The position numbers and the translations under genes are program-made. Positions 37,796 to 47,446 of a stretch of 64,000 nt of DNA are shown in pieces. This DNA comes from Methylococcales bacterium (lineage in GTDB: Bacteria; Pseudomonadota; Gammaproteobacteria; Methylococcales; Methylomonadaceae): NCBI GenBank assembly GCA_026399075.1, contig JAPLRR010000083.1:62001-126000 (forward strand), read 5' to 3'. The notes beneath the pieces are model-generated. The model worked only from the letters and a program-made list of their open reading frames with translations. It did no database searches and had not been told where the DNA came from. Position 1 is the first letter of the stretch. Each line of letters opens with the position of its first letter.

Positions 37796-39922
37796 GTGAA
37801 TAAGACAGCCAATGAAATACTTAAAACAGTGTTTGGCTATGATAGTTTTAGGGGCCAGCAAGAAGAAGTCATTACCCAGGTGGTGGCAGGCCAAGATGCG
37901 TTGGTGCTGATGCCGACCGGCGGCGGCAAATCCTTATGTTACCAAATCCCCGCCCTACTCAGGCCTGGCGTGGGTATTGTCATCTCCCCACTGATCGCCT
38001 TGATGCAGGATCAAGTCAGCGCTTTATTACAATTAGGGGTTAGGGCGGCCTTCTTAAACTCCACACTCTCCCAAGAAGCCGCTTACCGTATAGAACAGCA
38101 GTTGCTGAGGCAAGAGTTGGATTTGCTGTACATAGCCCCTGAAAGGCTGACATCGGCGCGTACTATCGCCTTGTTTTCGCGTATCCAAATCGCCTTGTTC
38201 GCCATTGATGAAGCCCATTGTGTTTCCCAATGGGGGCATGATTTTCGGGTCGATTATTTGCAGTTGTCCATGCTGCATGAGCAATTCCCGACCATCCCCC
38301 GTATAGCCCTGACCGCCACTGCGGATGAAAAAACCCGCCAAGAAATTATCTTGCGTCTGCAACTGGAGCAAGCCCCGCTATACTTGAGCGGCTTTGACCG
38401 CCCCAATATCCGTTACCGCATCGTCCAAAAGCAAAATGCGCGGCAACAGTTAATGGATTTTATTCGTGCCGAACATGCGGGTGATGCGGGTATTGTCTAT
38501 TGTTTGTCGCGCAAAAAAGTCGATGAGACAGCCGAATGGCTAAGGGCTAAAGGGGTAAATGCCTTGGCTTATCATGCGGGCATGGACAGCACGCAGCGCT
38601 ACCAGCACCAACATCGGTTTTTAATGGAAGAGGGTTTGGTGATAGTCGCCACCATTGCATTTGGTATGGGCATAGACAAGCCTAACGTGCGTTTTGTGGC
38701 GCATTTGGATTTGCCTAAAAGTGTCGAAGCTTATTATCAGGAAACCGGAAGGGCAGGGCGTGATGGCTTGCCCGCCAATGCGTGGATGGCTTACGGCTTG
38801 CAGGATGTCATTACCCTGCGGCGGATGTTGGCAGATTCCAATGCCGATGAAGCCCATAAACGCTTGGAAATGCACAAGCTTGATGCCATGCTGGCCTTGT
38901 GTGAACAAGTGCATTGTCGGCGGCAAGCCTTGTTGCAGTATTTTGGCGATCACTTGGAACAGCCTTGCAATAATTGCGACACGTGTTTGGAGACCGTGGA
39001 AACCTGGGATGGTTCGCTGGCGGCACAACAGGCCTTGTCGTGCATTTACCGCACTGGACAACGCTTTGGGGTCGGCTATTTGATCGATGTATTACGCGGC
39101 AAGTTGACCGAGCGCGTTGCTAGTTTTGGGCATGATAAACAATCGACCTTCGGCATCGGTACAGCGCTGGATGAACAGCAATGGTCCTCGGTGTTCAGGC
39201 AATTGGTGGCACGGGGTTTGGTGGCGGTCAATTTTGAGCACTTTGGCGTATTGCAACTGACGGATGCCTGTCGGCCTATCTTGCGGGGTGAGCAGCAATT
39301 GATATTACGCAAAGACCTAAAACCCGAAAAAACCAAGGCCAGCAAACGGGTTGCCAGCAGCAAAACCGTTAGCGAAGTCAATACGGCTTTGTGGGATGCC
39401 CTACGCGCCAAACGAAAAGAAATTGCCGATGCCCAAGATGTGCCGCCTTACATCATTTTTCATGATGCCACCTTGATGGCGATGATGGAAGCCAAACCCA
39501 GCAACCGTAAGCAAATGGGCTTGTTGTCAGGCGTGGGCGAACAAAAGCTTAAGCTCTATGCCGATCAATTCTTAGCCGTCATCAGTGAGTACGTGGGTGA
39601 TATAGACGTGCCTGACACGGTGCAAGAAACCATAGAGCTGTTCAAGATTGGTTTTAGTATCCAACAAGTCGCCCAAAAACGCGGTTACAAGGAAGAAACG
39701 ATTTATAACCATCTCGCCCAAGCCCTGGAACTGGGCCAACTGGTTTTGACTGACGTGGTGGCGCTGCCCGAACTAGACATCAAGGAAATACAAGATGCCC
39801 TGTTAAATTTGCCCGAAGAACAGCAAAACGCCCTCAAACCAGTTTATGAATTGTTTGCGGGCCAATACAGCTATGGGGTTTTACGCTGTGTACGGGCTGG
39901 TTTGCAGTATCAGATGGGCTAG
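37796..39922 (+). CDS. recQ: ATP-dependent DNA helicase RecQ
   Basis: The 708-residue helicase unwinds DNA in recombination and repair. Motifs: aromatic Gln motif [14 protein letters not shown], Walker [27 protein letters not shown], and GRAGRDG. The zinc module has CRRQ-like and CNNCDTC cysteines, followed by the RQC winged helix and an HRDC domain ([12 protein letters not shown]). Two adjacent GTG codons at 37793 and 37796 compete as start; the second is better spaced from GAGG at 37785-37788. Confidence 0.95.
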   Translation: MNKTANEILKTVFGYDSFRGQQEEVITQVVAGQDALVLMPTGGGKSLCYQIPALLRPGVGIVISPLIALMQDQVSALLQLGVRAAFLNSTLSQEAAYRIEQQLLRQELDLLYIAPERLTSARTIALFSRIQIALFAIDEAHCVSQWGHDFRVDYLQLSMLHEQFPTIPRIALTATADEKTRQEIILRLQLEQAPLYLSGFDRPNIRYRIVQKQNARQQLMDFIRAEHAGDAGIVYCLSRKKVDETAEWLRAKGVNALAYHAGMDSTQRYQHQHRFLMEEGLVIVATIAFGMGIDKPNVRFVAHLDLPKSVEAYYQETGRAGRDGLPANAWMAYGLQDVITLRRMLADSNADEAHKRLEMHKLDAMLALCEQVHCRRQALLQYFGDHLEQPCNNCDTCLETVETWDGSLAAQQALSCIYRTGQRFGVGYLIDVLRGKLTERVASFGHDKQSTFGIGTALDEQQWSSVFRQLVARGLVAVNFEHFGVLQLTDACRPILRGEQQLILRKDLKPEKTKASKRVASSKTVSEVNTALWDALRAKRKEIADAQDVPPYIIFHDATLMAMMEAKPSNRKQMGLLSGVGEQKLKLYADQFLAVISEYVGDIDVPDTVQETIELFKIGFSIQQVAQKRGYKEETIYNHLAQALELGQLVLTDVVALPELDIKEIQDALLNLPEEQQNALKPVYELFAGQYSYGVLRCVRAGLQYQMG

Positions 39923-39987
39923 GGCAGCGCCCACTTCAGGGCGTCTGCACCGTCAACCGGTTGTCTGCTAAGCGTAGGTTTAAGCAA

Positions 39988-41055
39988 TCATCCTTTGCTG
40001 GAAGGGGTAAGTATCCCGTCCTGCATTTGATGAACCTCAACCTGGCTCCAAATCGCCTCAATAAAATCAGCCCCCATTTCCGGCATCCCATCTTGTAACC
40101 ATTGCACCAAGACCTTGGCGACATTGGGATACGTGATGCGGATGGCATGGTTATCATGCAACCAGTGTTCGATGGCCTTGATGTCCATGGTGTTCATCGT
40201 ATGGCCATAACCCAATTGTTTCAGGGCCAGCGCATTGGATATTTGTTCCATTTGCGAATGCAGGGGTTTGGCGAGAATCTTTTTGCCTAATTGCAAGGCC
40301 TCGCTGGCCAACTCAAAACCGGCATTGCTGATGATACCGACGCAATCATACAAATCTTTTTGAAAACCAACCCGTGATAGCGGGTGGCAGGTAATGTGGC
40401 TATAACTAGATGCTATCACTTCCGGCGCGTAGATATGGAACTCAAAATTGCTAAACGGCGCCAACAACTTGATGACTGCCTGTTGGTCTTCAAAAGGGAG
40501 GTAGACAACAATTTTATTGGCAATAACATGCTGGGGTGCTTCTGGCGTGTCGATGATGGGCGGCAAAATAGCCTGGCCAAAATGATGCCAATGTAAACCG
40601 ACTCCCTTATCAGCCGGGGCAAAATATTTCATCACCTGATTGGCGATAGGATCCGAACCAGCTCTAGGGATTTTATGGTTAAAGGCATATTGGTGGCCTA
40701 TGCCTAACACGGGTTTTTTCTGGTTTTTTGCCGCCCAAGCGGTTACCGGTTCAAAATCGCTGATGACCAAATCGTAGCCGTTTAAATCCAATGACCTGAC
40801 ATCTTTAATAAAGGTAATCGGCTTTGCATCGCGGGCGGTTTTTAAATAACTGACCTGGCCTTTTTCCGTATTAAACGTCAAGCCAGTCCGCAATTGGTAG
40901 CCGTTAAAAATCGCCATATCAAAATACTGGTCAGCAGGACGGCCCGTAAATTGAAAAGTCACGTCCATGCCTGCCGCATAGAGTTCATTGGCCATGATTC
41001 TGGCCCGAGTGATATGGCCGTTACCAGTACCTTGTACACCGTAAAAAATTTTCAT
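39988..41055 (-). CDS. MJ1255/VC2487-family glycosyltransferase
   Basis: The 355-residue protein starts KIFYGVQGTGNGHITRA, which matches a MurG-like GT-B family of unknown acceptor. The C-terminal half contains the donor-site region VGIISNAGFELASEALQLGKKIL followed by KPLHSQMEQ, typical of nucleotide-sugar binding. It overlaps the upstream PAP2 gene by four bases (ATGA), so the two act together, possibly on a lipid-linked sugar. Substrate unknown. Confidence 0.75.
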   Translation of the reverse strand: MKIFYGVQGTGNGHITRARIMANELYAAGMDVTFQFTGRPADQYFDMAIFNGYQLRTGLTFNTEKGQVSYLKTARDAKPITFIKDVRSLDLNGYDLVISDFEPVTAWAAKNQKKPVLGIGHQYAFNHKIPRAGSDPIANQVMKYFAPADKGVGLHWHHFGQAILPPIIDTPEAPQHVIANKIVVYLPFEDQQAVIKLLAPFSNFEFHIYAPEVIASSYSHITCHPLSRVGFQKDLYDCVGIISNAGFELASEALQLGKKILAKPLHSQMEQISNALALKQLGYGHTMNTMDIKAIEHWLHDNHAIRITYPNVAKVLVQWLQDGMPEMGADFIEAIWSQVEVHQMQDGILTPSSKG

Positions 41056-41570
41056 AGTTCTCCCAAACTAAAGAGTGCCACGCTGACACCTAAAATAACA
41101 CCGACTAAAATATCGCTAGGGAAATGGACTCCCAGCACCACACGCGAGCCGCCAACGAGCAAAGCCCACACATATAAAGGCAACAGTAATGGCGGATAAT
41201 AAAACCCCAGCAAGGTCGCCATCATAAAGGCGGCAGAGGTATGTCCTGAGGGGAAGCTGAATTGGTCAGAAGGGGTGATGACGCTACGGAAGTTTTTGAG
41301 TGCCGCTGAAGGGCGATTGCGTTTAAGGCTATTTTTTAATACAAAATAAACCGGTCTTTCGATCAAAAAGGCCAGCAGCAGCGATTGTAAACAGGGGCTA
41401 TCAAAGCCTTGTTGCAAAAAGATCAGCAATGCGACCAAAACATATAACTGGCCGTCACCAGTTTTTGACAGATAGCGGCTAAGCTGGCTTAAGCTGCCGT
41501 GCATCCGGGTGTTAATCAACCAGCTAAACATAAAAACGTCGTATTTATGGATGGAATAGAGCAGTTTCAT
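41052..41570 (-). CDS. PAP2-family membrane phosphatase
   Basis: The 172-residue integral membrane protein has the three phosphatase motifs: KNSLKRNRP (K-x6-RP), PSGHTSA, and SRVVLGVHFPSD with its catalytic His. The family hydrolyses phosphatidic acid, undecaprenyl pyrophosphate or related lipid phosphates. Coupled to the MJ1255-type glycosyltransferase by ATGA, it might remove phosphate from its lipid substrate; this is inference. Confidence 0.85.
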   Translation of the reverse strand: MKLLYSIHKYDVFMFSWLINTRMHGSLSQLSRYLSKTGDGQLYVLVALLIFLQQGFDSPCLQSLLLAFLIERPVYFVLKNSLKRNRPSAALKNFRSVITPSDQFSFPSGHTSAAFMMATLLGFYYPPLLLPLYVWALLVGGSRVVLGVHFPSDILVGVILGVSVALFSLGEL

Positions 41571-41996
41571 AATGTGTCCCCCAGTTAGTGTGCTTACACG
41601 GATTAGCTGCTAGCAATTGCCAAACTAAAAATCACGGTATTTTTGCGGAGCTAAACTGGGTAAAGCATAAAGCGCAGTCGTGACAAAATTATGAAGGGAT
41701 GTTTAAGGTTTTATGACAAGGGGGATTTTTGCTGATGATGGGCGAGGTTGGCTTTGGTGTAGCCGAGTAGCTTGGGCTGGCTTTGACAAGCATGGGTAGC
41801 GCTGAACAATGACCGTGATTTCTTGAAACGTGACGGTGTGTTTACTGACGACGTGATTGACGTCGTATTGCCCTGAAAATGGGAGAAGTGACTGTATTAC
41901 AGTTTGTAAAGGTTAAGCCTGTTTAGCAGAACCAGGACCCCACAAGCCATCGGCTTGGCGGGATATTTTTTGCCTAACTGTTTGCATTAGAATTGC
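41571..41996. other. Gene-free stretch
   Basis: No coding frame is convincing. The only clear structure is a short perfect dyad, ACGACGT-gattg-ACGTCGT, at 41848-41866. Nothing else is recognised. Confidence 0.4.
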
Positions 41997-42311
41997 CTAA
42001 GCGCTAGGCGTGTTCAGATTTGCGAATTTGCACATTTCTTCTTTTGTCGTGTCATCCACGTTTTCCCAGATTGTATTTTCTGTTATCACCAATTGACAGC
42101 CATATTCATCGCTTGCCGCAGTGATGATTTGCTTAAACCACTGTATATGTGACCACTCCTGAGGAACAGATGAGTACAGGAACTTCCCATTTAAATCCCA
42201 CTGCACAGCCATTGCCGCACGATAGATATGGGTAAAGTCCGCCTTCTCAGGCGTGATGCAGACGCGGTTTTTTGCATCAATGCGGATCAGGACAATTTTG
42301 TCTGACTTCAT
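41997..42311 (-). CDS. Hypothetical small protein
   Basis: The 104-residue product begins MKSDKIVLIRIDAKNRVCI and reads as a compact alpha/beta protein with aromatic residues (VQWDLNGKFLYSS, HIQWFKQII). No motif or family is recognised. It stands next to the Doc toxin locus on the same strand, in a region of low gene density, which fits an accessory cassette. Confidence 0.5.
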   Translation of the reverse strand: MKSDKIVLIRIDAKNRVCITPEKADFTHIYRAAMAVQWDLNGKFLYSSVPQEWSHIQWFKQIITAASDEYGCQLVITENTIWENVDDTTKEEMCKFANLNTPSA

Positions 42312-42409
42312 AATGCTATTGGTTTAGGTAATTCTTTCAGTTGACACGAGTAGCAACTTATAGGGTACAGCGGAAAGTAAGTGGGAATTGACAAAATTCG
42401 CCTGCGTCT

Positions 42410-42802
42410 TCAAATAGTAGTGCGAATTATTGAATGTTTGCGTAGCCACTGGGCAAAATTTGTTTCCTGCATTTTTCCGCTGGCAACAGCTAATACAGTT
42501 TGTGTTGCGTCGGTTTGGGTGGCGGTCAATTTGTAGCCATTCAGACCTAAAAACAAACCGACTGCCAAAAATGCGACCCGTTTATTGCCATCCACAAAGG
42601 CATGGTTTTTCGCTAATCCTATTGCATACGCCGCCGCTAAGTCGGCAAAATCTGGCTCACTATACAAGGCTAAGTTCAGTGGACGATCCAATGCTGAATC
42701 TAATAAACCTTCATCCCGAATACCTGACGCGCCACCGTGTAGAAGTAAACTTTCATCATGCAGCATCACTAACAATTGCTTATCAATCCACTGCCACTTC
42801 AT
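42410..42802 (-). CDS. doc: Death-on-curing (Doc/Fic) family toxin
   Basis: The 130-residue protein has the Fic core motif HAFVDGNKR near residue 66, matching HxFx(D/E)GNKR, plus the Doc N-terminal pattern LLHGGASGIRDEGLLDSALDRP. Doc phosphorylates elongation factor Tu; other Fic proteins transfer AMP. It follows its likely antitoxin gene by two bases, the usual antitoxin-first order. Confidence 0.88.
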   Translation of the reverse strand: MKWQWIDKQLLVMLHDESLLLHGGASGIRDEGLLDSALDRPLNLALYSEPDFADLAAAYAIGLAKNHAFVDGNKRVAFLAVGLFLGLNGYKLTATQTDATQTVLAVASGKMQETNFAQWLRKHSIIRTTI

Positions 42803-42804
42803 GA

Positions 42805-43005
42805 TTATTTAGCCAATGCGCTAAATGTTTCGTGATATTCCTGCATAAATTCACGCCCAATTTTTAACTGTTCTGACGTGGTGATTGCTGTGTTTGATTC
42901 AATGGCTAACTTTTCTTCAGTTTGTAATTGATACTGCCATTGCGTTATCAGTTTATTAATAATTTCCTGTGGAATAACATCAGGAATATCAAGCGTAACT
43001 TGCAT
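42805..43005 (-). CDS. Putative antitoxin of the Doc pair
   Basis: The 66-residue product starts at an ATG preceded by GGGGAC and ends two bases before the Doc-like toxin ATG. It begins MQVTLDIPDVIPQEI with an amphipathic middle, a design shared with small RHH/Phd-like antitoxins, and a C-terminal tail (REFMQEYHETFSALAK) that could plug the toxin site. It is not an obvious Phd sequence, so assignment is by context. Confidence 0.65.
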   Translation of the reverse strand: MQVTLDIPDVIPQEIINKLITQWQYQLQTEEKLAIESNTAITTSEQLKIGREFMQEYHETFSALAK

Positions 43006-43195
43006 GGTTGTCCCCTTTGGTAAATGTATTGCCTAACTCAATGCCCCTGCCTAGCCGGGTAGGGTACGCATCGCGTACCAATTTCAAAATAAATTAAGAA
43101 ACTAGTCCAGATGGGGTTTGCAGAATCGGGGCTTTTGAAGCATTGATGTCCCCTCTTCTGTGTGGCTGCCTACGGGGCTACTTTTACTTAAGGCA

Positions 43196-43495
43196 TTATT
43201 TCATAAGCAGCTCAATTAATTTGACGAACGCGGGGTTAAATAGCGTCAACCCAAAAACAGTAATTCCGATCAATATCTTTAGCAACAGAGCATTTTGCTT
43301 AAGTTCTGCGCGAACTTCACCAATCTCCGCACGTACGAAATCCTTGGTTGCCAATTCCGTACTCAACTCATTGTACAGCTGTGATTTAAGGGCTTTCTTT
43401 GCTGGCTCCGGCGTGTCCAATTTAGTCGTGTAGGTAAGGTTATATCTACGGGTTTTATACCACTTACTGCAAGTTCTCTTTAGGCCCTTGCACAT
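43196..43495 (-). CDS. Coiled-coil membrane-anchored small protein (start uncertain)
   Basis: The readable part ends LKSQLYNELSTELATKD, then EIGEVRAELKQNALLLK and a C-terminal hydrophobic anchor (ILIGITVFGLTLFNPAF). This is the plan of bacterial CCDC90/DUF1640-like proteins: coiled coil followed by one membrane segment. The usual N-terminal domain is not seen. The only in-frame ATG codons lie inside the topA 3' end (43495 and further upstream), so the gene may be N-terminally truncated or use a nonstandard start. Confidence 0.4.
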   Translation of the reverse strand: MCKGLKRTCSKWYKTRRYNLTYTTKLDTPEPAKKALKSQLYNELSTELATKDFVRAEIGEVRAELKQNALLLKILIGITVFGLTLFNPAFVKLIELLMK

Positions 43496-45788
43496 CAGCG
43501 GGATCACCTTCATACGGGGTTGCATATTTGCATTCTTTTTGCGGGCAAACTTTTTCAACGCCACGGCGTTTGGTTTCTTTTACGGTCAAAATGGGCCAGT
43601 TGCATTCTGGGCAGCTTTCGTTGATTGGCGCATCCCATAGCGCGTAGCTGCATTTTGGGTAGCCGGAACACGAGTAAAACACTTTGCCATTGCGGGATTT
43701 GCGTTTAAGGATGCTGCCTTTTTTGCATTGGGGGCAGGTGACACCGGTGTCCGCAGGTTTTTCTAAAGGCTCAATGTGGCGGCATTTTGGGTAAGCGCTA
43801 CAGCCGATAAATTTGCCATAGCGCCCAGTTTTGAACACCAAGGGCGATTCACAGAGCGGGCAACTGCGGTCTTCCACCACTTCTGGCTCATCCGATGCAC
43901 TGGCATCTTCATTCAAATTACGGGTATACGAGCACTCCGGGTAATGGGTGCAACCGATAAAGCGGCCATTCCTGCCTAAGCGGATGGACAGCGGGCTACC
44001 GCATTCTGGACATTTTTCGTCTATGGCTTCTTGGGTGACATCTTTACGTTGGACGCTTTCTTCCTTTTCATGGATCAAGGTGGTGAAAGGGTTCCAAAAA
44101 TCGTGCATTAAGGGGATCCAATCTTTTTCGCCCCGTGAAACCGCGTCCAGATCATCTTCCAAATTGGCCGTAAAATCATAATCGACATATTTGGTGAAGT
44201 GTTCCGTCAGGAATTTATTGACGATACGGCCCACATCCGTCGGGTAGAAGCGTTTATTGTCCAAGGTGACATAGTCACGGTTTTGCAGCGTGGAAATAAT
44301 CGACGAGTAGGTCGAAGGCCGCCCTATGCCATATTCTTCCAGTGATTTTACCAAGCTGGCTTCACCATAACGCGGCGGTGGCTCGGTGAAATGCTGGCCA
44401 GCAATAATCTCGTCCAAGGGTACGGGTCGGCCTTCTTCTAGCGGCGGCAAAAAGCTTTCGTTGTCGTCGCTGTCTTTACTGTCATCTTTGCCTTCCAGAT
44501 AAACGGCCATAAAGCCAGGTGTGGCAATGCTGGAGCCTGTCGCCCTAAAGATGTGTTTGCCATCACCGCAGGTCAGGTCTATGGCGACCCGGTTAAGTGT
44601 GGCATGGATCATTTGGCAGGCGATGGTGCGTTTCCAGATCAGGTCGTAGAGTTTAAATTGCTCCACACTCAGATAATCTTTGATTTGGTTGGGTGTCTGC
44701 CTAGGATAGGTTGGGCGTATGGCTTCGTGGGCCTCTTGGGCATTTTTGGATTTGGTCTTAAAAATACGCGGCTCTTTGGGCACATTTTTGGCGCCATAAT
44801 TTTCCGCGATCAGGGTGCGGATTTCTTCGACAGCCTCCACGGACAAATTAACGGAGTCGGTACGCATATAGGTGATTAAACCTGCTGTTTCGCCACCAAT
44901 ATCAATGCCTTCATACAGTTGTTGCGCAACGATCATGGTGCGCTTGGTGGTAAAGCCCAATTTGCGTGAGGCTTCTTGTTGCAGTGTTGAGGTGATGAAC
45001 GGTGGTGCTGGGTTGCGTTTTTGTTGCTTTTTTTCTAAGGAAGAAACCAGCAGTTGGCCGTCGGCTGCATCCAAGAGGCTTTGTTTGGTTTTTTCGGCAA
45101 GCGCTTCGTCGGTAATGCTGAATTGGCTCAACTTTTCACCGTCAAAATGGGTGAGCTTGGCTTTGAAGGATTGCTCGAATGCGGTTAATGCCGCGTTGAT
45201 AGTCCAGTATTCACGGCTTTTGAAGGCTTCAATTTCAAGTTCCCGCTCCACGATCATGCGTAAGGCGGGGCTTTGTACGCGGCCTGCGGACAACCCACGG
45301 CGAATTTTTTTCCACAATAGCGGTGAAAGGTTAAAGCCCACCAAATAATCCAGGGCGCGTCTGGCCTGTTGGGCATTGATCAAATTGATGGCCAGCTCGG
45401 CAGGGTTGGCGATGGCTTCTGTGACGGCTTTTTTGGTGATTTCATGAAAGATCACCCGATGCACGGGCTTGTCTTTGAGCAGCTTTTTTTCTTTTAACAG
45501 TTCATACAAATGCCAGGATATGGCTTCACCTTCCCGATCAGGGTCGGTTGCGAGATATAAGGTGTCGGCGCTTTTAAGTGCTTTGCTGATGGCTTGGACA
45601 TGGCGTTGGTTGCGGTCTATGACTTCGTATTTCATGGCAAAGTCATGGTTTGGGTCAACGGCCCCTTCTTTGGGGATAAGGTCGCGTACGTGTCCATAAG
45701 AGGCCAAGACTTGGAAGTCTTTGCCTAGATATTTCTCGATGGTTTTTGCTTTTGCAGGCGATTCTACAATGACAAGATTTTTACTCAT
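43464..45788 (-). CDS. topA: DNA topoisomerase I
   Basis: The 774-residue enzyme relaxes negative supercoils. N-terminal TOPRIM domain: VIVESPAKAKTIEKYLG and ATDPDREGEAISWH. The catalytic tyrosine is in LITYMRTDS. The C-terminus carries four zinc-ribbon modules, each with two CxxC-like pairs (for example CPECGSPL...CTHYPEC, CPLCESPL...CSAYPKC). It is the last core gene of the lysM-dprA-smg-topA series, the usual gammaproteobacterial order. Confidence 0.96.
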   Translation of the reverse strand: MSKNLVIVESPAKAKTIEKYLGKDFQVLASYGHVRDLIPKEGAVDPNHDFAMKYEVIDRNQRHVQAISKALKSADTLYLATDPDREGEAISWHLYELLKEKKLLKDKPVHRVIFHEITKKAVTEAIANPAELAINLINAQQARRALDYLVGFNLSPLLWKKIRRGLSAGRVQSPALRMIVERELEIEAFKSREYWTINAALTAFEQSFKAKLTHFDGEKLSQFSITDEALAEKTKQSLLDAADGQLLVSSLEKKQQKRNPAPPFITSTLQQEASRKLGFTTKRTMIVAQQLYEGIDIGGETAGLITYMRTDSVNLSVEAVEEIRTLIAENYGAKNVPKEPRIFKTKSKNAQEAHEAIRPTYPRQTPNQIKDYLSVEQFKLYDLIWKRTIACQMIHATLNRVAIDLTCGDGKHIFRATGSSIATPGFMAVYLEGKDDSKDSDDNESFLPPLEEGRPVPLDEIIAGQHFTEPPPRYGEASLVKSLEEYGIGRPSTYSSIISTLQNRDYVTLDNKRFYPTDVGRIVNKFLTEHFTKYVDYDFTANLEDDLDAVSRGEKDWIPLMHDFWNPFTTLIHEKEESVQRKDVTQEAIDEKCPECGSPLSIRLGRNGRFIGCTHYPECSYTRNLNEDASASDEPEVVEDRSCPLCESPLVFKTGRYGKFIGCSAYPKCRHIEPLEKPADTGVTCPQCKKGSILKRKSRNGKVFYSCSGYPKCSYALWDAPINESCPECNWPILTVKETKRRGVEKVCPQKECKYATPYEGDPADVQGPKENLQ

Positions 45789-45850
45789 TATGATTAATGT
45801 TCAAGGTGCAGTTAGTAAGGATTAAGGGGCTGGGCTTTTCCCTTGTACCT

Positions 45851-46318
45851 CTAATGTAAATAGCTAGGGACGAGATCATAAACAATGTCCTCCATCCTTG
45901 AAAACGCAATTTCTTCGTCAGGCTGGCTAAGCAAAATCATCAACACGATCCATTTTAATTTTTCCATGGAAATTTCTTCATTTTCCAGTGCCATTGCACG
46001 GTCGATGACAATTTCGCGGCTAGCCGAGGTTAAAATACCATTGTGTTCAAGGTACATAATTAGGTTGCGGCAATCAATGTCCAACTTGGCAATTTCCTGG
46101 TCGCAGAAAATACGGAACGCAGGCGCATAAGTCGGTTTGATCGAGCGTTGCAGGCTAAGTGAATCTAGCCAGTCAAAGGCTTTATTGACCTCTTGGGAGG
46201 CAAAACCCGCTTCCAGTAACTCGGTTCTGATGACATCGCTGTCCGGAAGCATTTCAATTTCATCTTCCATATAGTTTTCGAACAAGTACATCAGGACATC
46301 AAAAATATTTTCTTTCAT
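45851..46318 (-). CDS. smg: Smg family protein (DUF494)
   Basis: The 155-residue acidic protein begins MKENIFDVLMYLFENYMEDE, the hallmark of Smg. Family members lie next to dprA in many gammaproteobacteria, and no biochemical role is established. The gene follows dprA by 21 bp and precedes topA by 62 bp on the same strand. Confidence 0.9.
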   Translation of the reverse strand: MKENIFDVLMYLFENYMEDEIEMLPDSDVIRTELLEAGFASQEVNKAFDWLDSLSLQRSIKPTYAPAFRIFCDQEIAKLDIDCRNLIMYLEHNGILTSASREIVIDRAMALENEEISMEKLKWIVLMILLSQPDEEIAFSRMEDIVYDLVPSYLH

Positions 46319-46339
46319 AGTAGGTTTGCAGGTTTTAAT

Positions 46340-47446
46340 TTATTTTACTCTCGTATAGCAGCCGCCAGCGGTTGCTTCTAGGTAACCCTGGAGCTCCAGG
46401 ATCAGTAGCATTGAAGAAATGGCTTCAACAGATAAACCGGTATTTTCAACCAGACTATCAACCGAAGTTGGGCTAAACATGACACGATTCAATAATGTTT
46501 GTTGCTCCAGGTCAAGTGTTGTTTGCATATCAATCGGTGAAAAATTCTCATCTTGTTGATAATATTGATTTAATTCTTCCAGTATATCCTGCGTGGTTTC
46601 GACAAGCTTTGCGCCTTGGCGGATCAGGGAATTACAGCCCCGTGCCAGTGGGTTATTGATGGATCCTGGGATGGCGAATACGTCCCGGTTTTGCTCCAAG
46701 GCCAAGCGGGCGGTAATTAATGAACCGCTTTGTATGGCGGCCTCAACCACCAGCAAGCCTTGGCACAGGCCGCTGATAATACGGTTGCGTCTGGGGAAAT
46801 GGTTGGCTTTAGCGGTAGTCCCCGGCGGGAATTCGGAAACCATCACACCGGTGTTGACTATTTCAGTTGCCAAGTCTTTATGTCGGGCCGGGTAGACGCG
46901 GTCTAAGCCGGTGCCTGCCACAGCAATGGTAAAGGCTTTGGCCTGTAATGCCCCGCGATGGCTGGCCGCATCTATCCCCAGTGCCAGGCCACTGGTAATT
47001 GTAAAACCGTGCTGGCCTAGCGATTTGGCAAAATTAAAGGCAGTTTCTAGTCCAAAAGCCGATGGGTTGCGGCTGCCGACTATGGCTATTTGGGGGGCAA
47101 GCAACACCTCGGTTTTGCCCCGGACAAACAATAATGGTGGTGGGTCGGCGATTTGTTTTAGCAGCGGCGGATAATCCGCATCATAAAACGTAACCACGGC
47201 GTTATTAGTTTGCGATACCCAGACCAAGTCAGAATCGACTAATGCCCAATCCGGGTTTTTGATGGCCTGGATGATGGCATTTTTTAAGCCCAGTGCAGCA
47301 AGTGCAGCCGCCGGTTCAGCAAATAACTGCTCTGGGGTATGGGTTTCTAATAAGCCAAGAAACGTCCGGCAACCAATGCCTGGCGTACGCAATAGCGCAA
47401 GCCAGTATTTGAGGCCGTTGTCTGTAGATGGCGTGGTGATGTTCAG
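46340..47446 (-). CDS. dprA: DNA-processing protein DprA, with probable CTG start
   Basis: DprA loads RecA on incoming single strands during transformation. Core: VGSRNPSAFGLETAFNFAK, then SGLALGIDAASHRGAL and VSEFPPGTTAKANHFPRRNR, with a C-terminal winged helix (about residues 300-368). Conserved N-terminal sequence WLALLRTPGIG begins upstream of the only standard start, TTG 47392. Reading back, the frame has no ATG, GTG or TTG before its stop; the only initiator-like codon is CTG at 47446-47444, which overlaps the lysM stop as CTGA. With that start the protein is 368 residues, the family's usual size. TTG 47392 would give 350. Confidence 0.85.
   Translation of the reverse strand: MNITTPSTDNGLKYWLALLRTPGIGCRTFLGLLETHTPEQLFAEPAAALAALGLKNAIIQAIKNPDWALVDSDLVWVSQTNNAVVTFYDADYPPLLKQIADPPPLLFVRGKTEVLLAPQIAIVGSRNPSAFGLETAFNFAKSLGQHGFTITSGLALGIDAASHRGALQAKAFTIAVAGTGLDRVYPARHKDLATEIVNTGVMVSEFPPGTTAKANHFPRRNRIISGLCQGLLVVEAAIQSGSLITARLALEQNRDVFAIPGSINNPLARGCNSLIRQGAKLVETTQDILEELNQYYQQDENFSPIDMQTTLDLEQQTLLNRVMFSPTSVDSLVENTGLSVEAISSMLLILELQGYLEATAGGCYTRVK

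Noticed and set aside
44872-45348. 158-codon plus-strand frame
   Set aside because: Lies wholly antisense to topA, whose motifs are intact; no family resemblance.
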